Source of the DNA: JAEUHO01 sp046350655
GTDB taxonomy: Bacteria; Planctomycetota; PLA2; JAEUHO01
Reading direction: 5' to 3'
Assembly (NCBI GenBank): GCA_046350655.1
Contig: JAXMAB010000012.1
Location: 1 to 64,000, forward strand
DNA length: 64,000 nt
The notes beneath the pieces are model-generated. The model had not been told where the DNA came from and searched no databases. It was given only the letters and a program-made list of their open reading frames with translations. A program made the position numbers and the translations under genes. Positions 59,175 to 64,000 of the stretch are shown here, in pieces; position 1 is the first letter of the stretch, and every line of letters begins with the position of its first letter.

Positions 59175-61391
59175 GTGCCCCGCCCCCGCGCCGTCTCGAT
59201 CGCGTCGCTCCTCCTCGTCCTGGCCCTGCGGGGCGCGGGGGGGACGGCCTGGGCGGACCCGCCCGGCGGGCCGGCGGTCGCCGCCCCGCCGCTCACCGTC
59301 GAGGCGATGGTGGACGGCCCCGCGCTCACCGTCGGCGGCCCGCCGATCGCGTCGTGGCGGCCCGGACGCGACGCGTGGGTCGAGTGGCGCGACCGCGCGC
59401 TGTTCGAGGTGGACGCGGCCACCGGGACCGCGACGCGCCTCGTCGGCGAGGACGAGGCCGCCGCGGCGCGGGGCGACGCGCGGTCGGTCCCGATGCGCGG
59501 CATCGGCCGCGCCGGCCCCCCGAGCCACCTCTGGGCGCGCGGCGGCGAGGTCGTGCTGCTGCCGGTGGGCGGCGACGTGGTCGCCGTGGACCTCGTGCGC
59601 GGGACCCGCGCCCGCCTGACGCGGACGACGAGCCCCCTCACGGACGTCGTCCCGTCGCCGGCCGGGGACGCGGTCGCCTTCTCGCGGGACGGCGAGCTGT
59701 GGGTCGGGCGCGCCGGGCCCGACGGCCCCGTCGAGACGCGGCGCACGTTCGACGGCAGCGACGACCTGCTGAACGCGACGCTCGACTGGGTCTATCCCGA
59801 GGAGCTCGACGTCACGTCCGCGATCCAGTGGAGCCCCGACGGGACCCGGCTCGCGTTCCTGCGGCTCGACGAACGGCGCGTGCCGAAGGTCGCCGTCGGC
59901 GACCCGATGCCGTTGCACGGCGCCACGACCCTGCAGCGCTACCCGAAGGCGGGCGACCCGAACCCGGTGCCGAGCGTGTGCGTCGTGGGGCGCGACGCGG
60001 GCGCGCCGGTCCCGCTCGCGCTCGGCCGGGACGACGAGGTGTACGTGCCGTGGTTCCGCTTCACGCCCGACGGACGGCACGTGCTCGTCGCGGTGATGCC
60101 GCGCGACCAGAAGTCCGTCGAGGTCGTGCGCTGCGACCCGGGCGGCGGACCGACGACGGTCCTCTGGCGCGACGAGGACCCGCGGTGGGTGGACGTGCCG
60201 GACCCGCCGCGGTTCCTCGCCGACGGCGCGTCGGCGATCGTGCGCAGCCGCCGCGGCGGATGGTGGCGGCTGTGGCGCGTGCGGCTCGCGGACGGGACGG
60301 CGACGCCGTTGACGCCCGACGGCGAGGACGCGGGGCGCGTGCTCGCGGTGGACGAGGCGGCCGGCGCGGTGTTCTGCGGCGCGGAGGACCGCGCCACGCT
60401 GCGCTCGGTCGTGGTGCGGGCCCCGCTCGCCGGCGGGCCGGTCGTCCGCGTCACCGACGCGGAGGCCTCGCACACCGCGTCGTTCTCGACGACGGGGCGC
60501 GTGTTCCTCGACGACGCGTCGCGGCTCGACCGGCCCTCGCGGTACACCGTCCGGCGCGCCGACGGCACCGCGGTCCGCGAGGCGGGCGACGCCGCGACGC
60601 CGGCGTGGGCCGCGGCGGCGCTCCCCGCGCCCGCGCTCGTGCGGCTCCCGGGCGAGCCGGCGCTCGTCGCGACCGTGCGCACGCCGCGCGCGTTCGACGC
60701 GGCCCGACGGTGGCCCGTGGTGTTCCACGTCTACGGCGGGCCCGGGTCGCGCCTCGTGCGGGACGCGTTCGACGGCGGGCTGTTCGACGCGGTGCTCGCG
60801 GAGGCGGGCTTCGTCGTGGTGCGCGTGGACGGCCGCGGCACGTCGGGCCGCGGCAAGGACCACGAGGCCGCGGTGGCGGGCCGCCTCGGCACGTGCGAGG
60901 TCGAGGACCTCGTCGCCGCGGTGGACCGGCTCGCGGCCGAGCCGTGGTTCGACCGTGGGCGCGTGGGCGTCTGGGGCTGGTCGTACGGCGGCACCGTCGC
61001 GGCGCTCGCCGCGGGGAAGGCGCCCGACACGTTCCGCGCCGCCGTCGCGGTGGCGCCGGTCACCGACTGGCGGCTGTACGACACGATCTACACGGAGCGG
61101 TACATGGGGCGGCCCGACGCCCGCGTCGACGCCTACCGCGAGGCCGCGGCCACGACCCACGCGAAGGACGTGCGCGGCGCGCTGCTGCTGGCCCACGGCC
61201 TCGCCGACGACAACGTGCACGCGCAGAACACGTGGTGGATGGTGAAGGCCCTCGTCGCCGCGGGTCGCCCCTTCGACCTGCAGGTCTACCCCGAGAAGGG
61301 GCACGGCCTCGAGGGGCGCGACACGCGCGTGCACGTCCACCGACGCGTCCTCGACCACTTCGCGCGGTCGCTGGGCGCCGGGCCGCGCTGA
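59175..61391 (+). CDS. Secreted dipeptidyl-peptidase-IV-type serine peptidase (S9B)
   Basis: 738 aa. Signal peptide (SIASLLLVLALRGAGGTAWA, cleavage before DPP). An N-terminal propeller-like domain carries the DPP-IV 'double Glu' motif in DWVYPEELDV, which anchors the substrate N-terminus. The C-terminal alpha/beta-hydrolase has WPVVFHVYGGPGSR, the Ser in GVWGWSYGGTVAAL near residue 601, Asp in HGLADDNVH near 677 and His in PEKGHGLEG near 709, a complete catalytic triad. It removes X-Pro/Ala dipeptides in the family. The GTG at 59175 has TAGCGT 7 nt upstream. Confidence 0.95.
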   Translation: MPRPRAVSIASLLLVLALRGAGGTAWADPPGGPAVAAPPLTVEAMVDGPALTVGGPPIASWRPGRDAWVEWRDRALFEVDAATGTATRLVGEDEAAAARGDARSVPMRGIGRAGPPSHLWARGGEVVLLPVGGDVVAVDLVRGTRARLTRTTSPLTDVVPSPAGDAVAFSRDGELWVGRAGPDGPVETRRTFDGSDDLLNATLDWVYPEELDVTSAIQWSPDGTRLAFLRLDERRVPKVAVGDPMPLHGATTLQRYPKAGDPNPVPSVCVVGRDAGAPVPLALGRDDEVYVPWFRFTPDGRHVLVAVMPRDQKSVEVVRCDPGGGPTTVLWRDEDPRWVDVPDPPRFLADGASAIVRSRRGGWWRLWRVRLADGTATPLTPDGEDAGRVLAVDEAAGAVFCGAEDRATLRSVVVRAPLAGGPVVRVTDAEASHTASFSTTGRVFLDDASRLDRPSRYTVRRADGTAVREAGDAATPAWAAAALPAPALVRLPGEPALVATVRTPRAFDAARRWPVVFHVYGGPGSRLVRDAFDGGLFDAVLAEAGFVVVRVDGRGTSGRGKDHEAAVAGRLGTCEVEDLVAAVDRLAAEPWFDRGRVGVWGWSYGGTVAALAAGKAPDTFRAAVAVAPVTDWRLYDTIYTERYMGRPDARVDAYREAAATTHAKDVRGALLLAHGLADDNVHAQNTWWMVKALVAAGRPFDLQVYPEKGHGLEGRDTRVHVHRRVLDHFARSLGAGPR

Positions 61392-61439
61392 CGCCGCGCG
61401 TCGGGGCCGCGGGGGCCGCCGCGCCCCCTTCGCAACCGC

Positions 61440-63560
61440 TCAGCGCGGCGACTCGTCGTCGGGGACCAGGCCCGGGTGGGCCTCGAACGCCGGCCGGCCC
61501 TTCCGGGCCTTGATCGCGGCGGCGGCCGCCTCGACCGCGGGCACGTCCACCGGCACGCCCGCGCCGCGCAGCGCGTCGTGCAGCGCGAGCCAGGCGTAGA
61601 ACCCGCGCTCGGCCGCGGGCACCGACGCGAGGACGGCCCGCGCCGCCGCGGTGTGCAGGCCCCGCTCCCGCAGGTACCGCGAGCGGAAGACGGCCGCGAG
61701 CGCGGCGGGCTGCCCCGCGAGCTGCCGGTCGAGGTCGGCGAGCGCCGGCGCCGCGTCGCTCGCGACCACCTGGGCGCGGGTCGAGACGGTCGCGGGCCCG
61801 CGGCCGCGCGCCGGGCGCAGCCCCCAGGTGAGGACGTCGCCCGGCTTCAGCGCGGCGCGCACCGCCTCCGGCACCGGGAACGGGACGATCGCCCCCTGGG
61901 CCTGCGGCGCCATCAGCTCGTCGAGCGCGGCGTCCGGCGGGAACGCGAGCGGCGCGACGAGGTCGACGCCGTCCCTCGCGAAGAAGACGACGAGTTTCGC
62001 CTCGCTGACGTACCCCGCGGGCACGTACACCTCGACGACGTCGAGGTCCTCGACGCGCACGTCGCCGCGGGGCAGGAACGCGGCCGGGCCGGAGGCCATC
62101 GCGCGGCTGCGCTCGAGCTGGGTCCACCGCCTCCAGTCGAGGCGCAGGAACCGGGAGAACTCCTGCATCACCGCCGGGTCGTCCACGTCGGTGACCTTCA
62201 GCATCGGGGCCATCACGGTGTAGGTCTTGTCGGCCATCGGGCGGATCCGCACGACCTCCTCGTCGGTGCGGAACGCCCGGCCCACGAGCTGCACGCGGTG
62301 CTCGCCCGGCGCCAGCGCGACGTCGAGCGGGCGCCCCTCGGTCAGGCGGCCCACGGTCACGCCGTCCACGAACACGTCGGCCGGCAGCGACAGGTCGACC
62401 CGCAGCGTCCCCGGCTGCGCGTTCCACCACGCGAGCCCGCCGACGAGCAGGCCCACGGCGGCCGCGACGGGCAGCGCGAACGGCCGGGCGCCGCGCAGCG
62501 CGCGCCTCCACGGCGGCACGGGCCGCCCCACGGGCTGGTCGCCGGCCGCCACGGCGCGCAGGTCGTCGCGCAGCGCGCCCGCGGTGACGTACCGGTCCTC
62601 CTTGCGCTTCTCGAGGGCCTTCATCACGACGGCCTCGACGCCGGGCTCGAGCGCCGGCGCGCCCTCGGGACGGCGGCGCGAGATCGGGTCGGGCCGCTGC
62701 ACCATCACCATCCGCACGAGGTCCTGCGGGTCGGTCGCCGCGAACGGCGGGGAGCCGACGAGCGCGTGGTAGAGCGTCGCGCCGAGCCCGTACACGTCGG
62801 TGCGCGCGTCCACGTCGCGCACGCGGCCGAGCAGCTGCTCGGGGCTCATGTACGGCGGGGTGCCGAGCGCCTCGCCGGTCTGGGTGAGGTGCCCGCCGTA
62901 GAGGGTCCGCGCCAGGCCGAAGTCGGCGAGCACGACGTGGCCGTCCGGGCGCACGATCAGGTTCGCGGGCTTCACGTCGCGGTGCACGACGCCGGCCGCG
63001 TGCAGCGTGTCCAGCGCGTCGGCGACCTCGGCGAGCGCCGCGAACAGCTCGCGCGGCGGGGGCACGGTGCCCTCGTCCACGTGCGCCTGCAGGGTGCGGC
63101 CCTCGACGAGCTCCATCGCGTAGTAGAGCTGCCCGTCCACGTCGCCCGCCTCGTACACGGTGACGACGTTCGGGTGGCGCACCTGCGCGCACGCGCGGGC
63201 CTCGCGTCGGAACCGCTCGACCATCGACGGGTCGGCGTCGAGGGTGCGCGGGAGCACCTTCACGGCGACGCGACGGACGAGGTCGCGGTGCAGCGCCTCG
63301 TACACGATGCCCATCCCGCCGCCGCCGATCACGCGCTCGAGGACGTACGGCCCGAAGGCGCGCGGGAGGTTCGGCTCGGCGGGGGGCGCCTTCGCGCGGT
63401 CGATCGCCTCGGCGGCCTCGAGCAGCCGCAGGAACTCCTCGTACTCGTCGCCGAGCGCTTCGCGGTAGTCCATGGGGTCCGGCGCGCGGCCGAGGGCCTT
63501 GTGCCGCTGGTAGTCCTCGAGGGCGGCAACGATCCGGCGCTGACGGTCGGCGGGGCTCAT
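61440..63560 (-). CDS. Membrane Ser/Thr protein kinase with PEGA domain
   Basis: 706 aa. A helical N-terminal segment (SPADRQRRIVAALEDYQRHKALGRAPDPMDYREALGDEYEEFLRLL) precedes the kinase: GGGGMGIVYEA, VAVKVLPR, HRDVKPANL, LADFGLART, GTPPYMSPEQ, DVYGLGATLYHALVG, all intact. A transmembrane helix (FALPVAAAVGLLVGGLAWW, about 355-378) leads to a periplasmic PEGA domain (GTLRVDLSLPADVFVDGVTVG ... LAPGEHRVQLVG) and a further helical region of about 200 residues. This is a common planctomycete layout. The ATG at 63560 is chosen because MSPADRQRRI opens the helical domain; no ribosome binding site is visible. Confidence 0.93.
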   Translation of the reverse strand: MSPADRQRRIVAALEDYQRHKALGRAPDPMDYREALGDEYEEFLRLLEAAEAIDRAKAPPAEPNLPRAFGPYVLERVIGGGGMGIVYEALHRDLVRRVAVKVLPRTLDADPSMVERFRREARACAQVRHPNVVTVYEAGDVDGQLYYAMELVEGRTLQAHVDEGTVPPPRELFAALAEVADALDTLHAAGVVHRDVKPANLIVRPDGHVVLADFGLARTLYGGHLTQTGEALGTPPYMSPEQLLGRVRDVDARTDVYGLGATLYHALVGSPPFAATDPQDLVRMVMVQRPDPISRRRPEGAPALEPGVEAVVMKALEKRKEDRYVTAGALRDDLRAVAAGDQPVGRPVPPWRRALRGARPFALPVAAAVGLLVGGLAWWNAQPGTLRVDLSLPADVFVDGVTVGRLTEGRPLDVALAPGEHRVQLVGRAFRTDEEVVRIRPMADKTYTVMAPMLKVTDVDDPAVMQEFSRFLRLDWRRWTQLERSRAMASGPAAFLPRGDVRVEDLDVVEVYVPAGYVSEAKLVVFFARDGVDLVAPLAFPPDAALDELMAPQAQGAIVPFPVPEAVRAALKPGDVLTWGLRPARGRGPATVSTRAQVVASDAAPALADLDRQLAGQPAALAAVFRSRYLRERGLHTAAARAVLASVPAAERGFYAWLALHDALRGAGVPVDVPAVEAAAAAIKARKGRPAFEAHPGLVPDDESPR

Positions 63561-63637
63561 GGGGGTGGGGTTCCGCGTCCACGAGCGGACGGCCCGCCCC
63601 GGCATTTCTAACAAGGACCCGCGTCCCCCGTGCGGTC

Positions 63638-63649
63638 ACGCGAGGCCCG
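63638..63649. repeat. Palindromic-element half copy
   Basis: ACGCGAGGCCCG in the 215-bp gap upstream of the PEGA kinase gene, followed by GCGGCCGGCGGGCC. Confidence 0.7.
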
Positions 63650-63690
63650 GCGGCCGGCGGGCCGAACGACGCGCGGGAGTTCCGGGCACC

Positions 63691-63734
63691 GAAAAAGACG
63701 TGCGGGGGCCGCTGCGTGAGCAGCGTCCCCCGCA
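63691..63734 (-). terminator. Rho-independent terminator
   Basis: Stem of 15 bp with one mismatch (63701-63715 with 63720-63734), loop GTGA. On the minus strand it is followed by ACGTCTTTTTCGG. It lies 42 nt after the stop of the partial gene at the window edge; the best intrinsic terminator in the window. Confidence 0.85.
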
Positions 63735-63775
63735 CCAGCCCGCGGATCGCGGGTTCCGGGGCCGTTGGGAGCGGC

Positions 63776-64000
63776 CTAGTTCCCGTTGAGGGCGTTCAGC
63801 GCCTTGGTCGCCTCGTCGAGCGTCGCACCCGCCGCGGCCTGGGCGGCCAGGGCGGCATCGAGCTCGTTCTTGGCGGCGAGGATCGCCTCGGGCGTCCCAC
63901 CCTGCGCGGCCTGCCAGGCAAGCTCGGCGTCGTGGACGCGCTTCTCGGACGCCGCGAGGCCCTGCTGGGCGGTCTGCACCGCCTTCTGGGCCGCCTCGAC
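63776..64000 (-). CDS. Ala-rich coiled-coil protein, C-terminal fragment (5' end outside window)
   Basis: The last about 75 codons of a minus-strand gene that enters from the right edge without a start. The frame continues to base 64000 as VEAAQKAVQTAQQGLAAS. The visible part is heptad-like and Ala/Gln/Glu-rich (LAASEKRVHDAELAWQAAQG ... AKNELDAALAAQAAAGATLDEATKALNALNGN), probably one long alpha-helix or coiled coil. It ends at a TAG and a strong terminator follows. Function cannot be judged from the fragment. Confidence 0.7.
   Translation of the reverse strand, partial: VEAAQKAVQTAQQGLAASEKRVHDAELAWQAAQGGTPEAILAAKNELDAALAAQAAAGATLDEATKALNALNGN

Overview
This 64 kb window is chromosomal DNA of a very GC-rich bacterium (by eye well above 70% G+C, codons almost all ending in G or C). 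The gene set fits Planctomycetota best: a GroEL beginning MPAKQIAYSQDAR, secreted proteins with the paired 'G.WMTPEE' motif, several large secreted proteins built of carboxypeptidase-regulatory-like beta-sandwich repeats, two membrane Ser/Thr kinases, a Ski2-like helicase and a degenerate receiver protein. Myxococcota is the main alternative. This placement is inference from protein style, not from a marker tree. There is no phage, plasmid, transposase or CRISPR array; the gene order looks like an ordinary core chromosome.

Layout. 1-414 is repeat-rich non-coding DNA. 415-2135 is a two-gene NodIJ-type ABC exporter, then a Nudix hydrolase and two small membrane proteins (2290-3689). 3922-6683 (minus strand) is a degenerate receiver gene followed by groES-groEL. 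6931-8386 holds two secreted or anchored proteins. 8496-12483 groups a PilZ protein, an HD-GYP response regulator and a processive GT2 glycosyltransferase, all with c-di-GMP or exopolysaccharide themes. ligA follows. 14825-25558 is a 10.7 kb run of four giant repeat-domain surface proteins. 25605-28350 is a three-gene, translationally coupled metal-chelate/cobalamin-type importer. Next come an RRM/RGG RNA-binding protein, a lipoprotein/hydrolase pair, a Ski2-like helicase, a Ser/Thr kinase, a SixA-like phosphatase, tRNA-Gly(GCC) with a clear promoter, a response regulator, a DUF885 protein, a HEAT protein, a porin, a DEAD-box helicase with a likely frameshifted tail, an ERCC4-type nuclease, a MazG-like pyrophosphohydrolase, an alpha/beta hydrolase, a VWA protein, a TolB-like propeller, a zincin-DnaJ fusion, an EVE protein, TetR, STAS, DinB, a LexA-like protein lacking catalytic residues, a DPP-IV-type peptidase and a PEGA-domain kinase.

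Two whole-window signals stand out. (1) A dispersed palindromic repeat with arms ACGCGAGGCCCG / CGGGCCTCGCGT (variant GGGACCGCGAGGCCCG) occurs about 28 times as full or half copies. It often begins at a stop codon (TGACGCGAGG) and sometimes lies inside coding sequence, including a complete copy read in frame in the SixA-like gene. (2) Many genes have a -10-like TANNNT hexamer exactly 6 nt (some 7-9 nt) before the start codon and no Shine-Dalgarno sequence, so leaderless transcription appears widespread; another set of genes has ordinary GGAGG sites.
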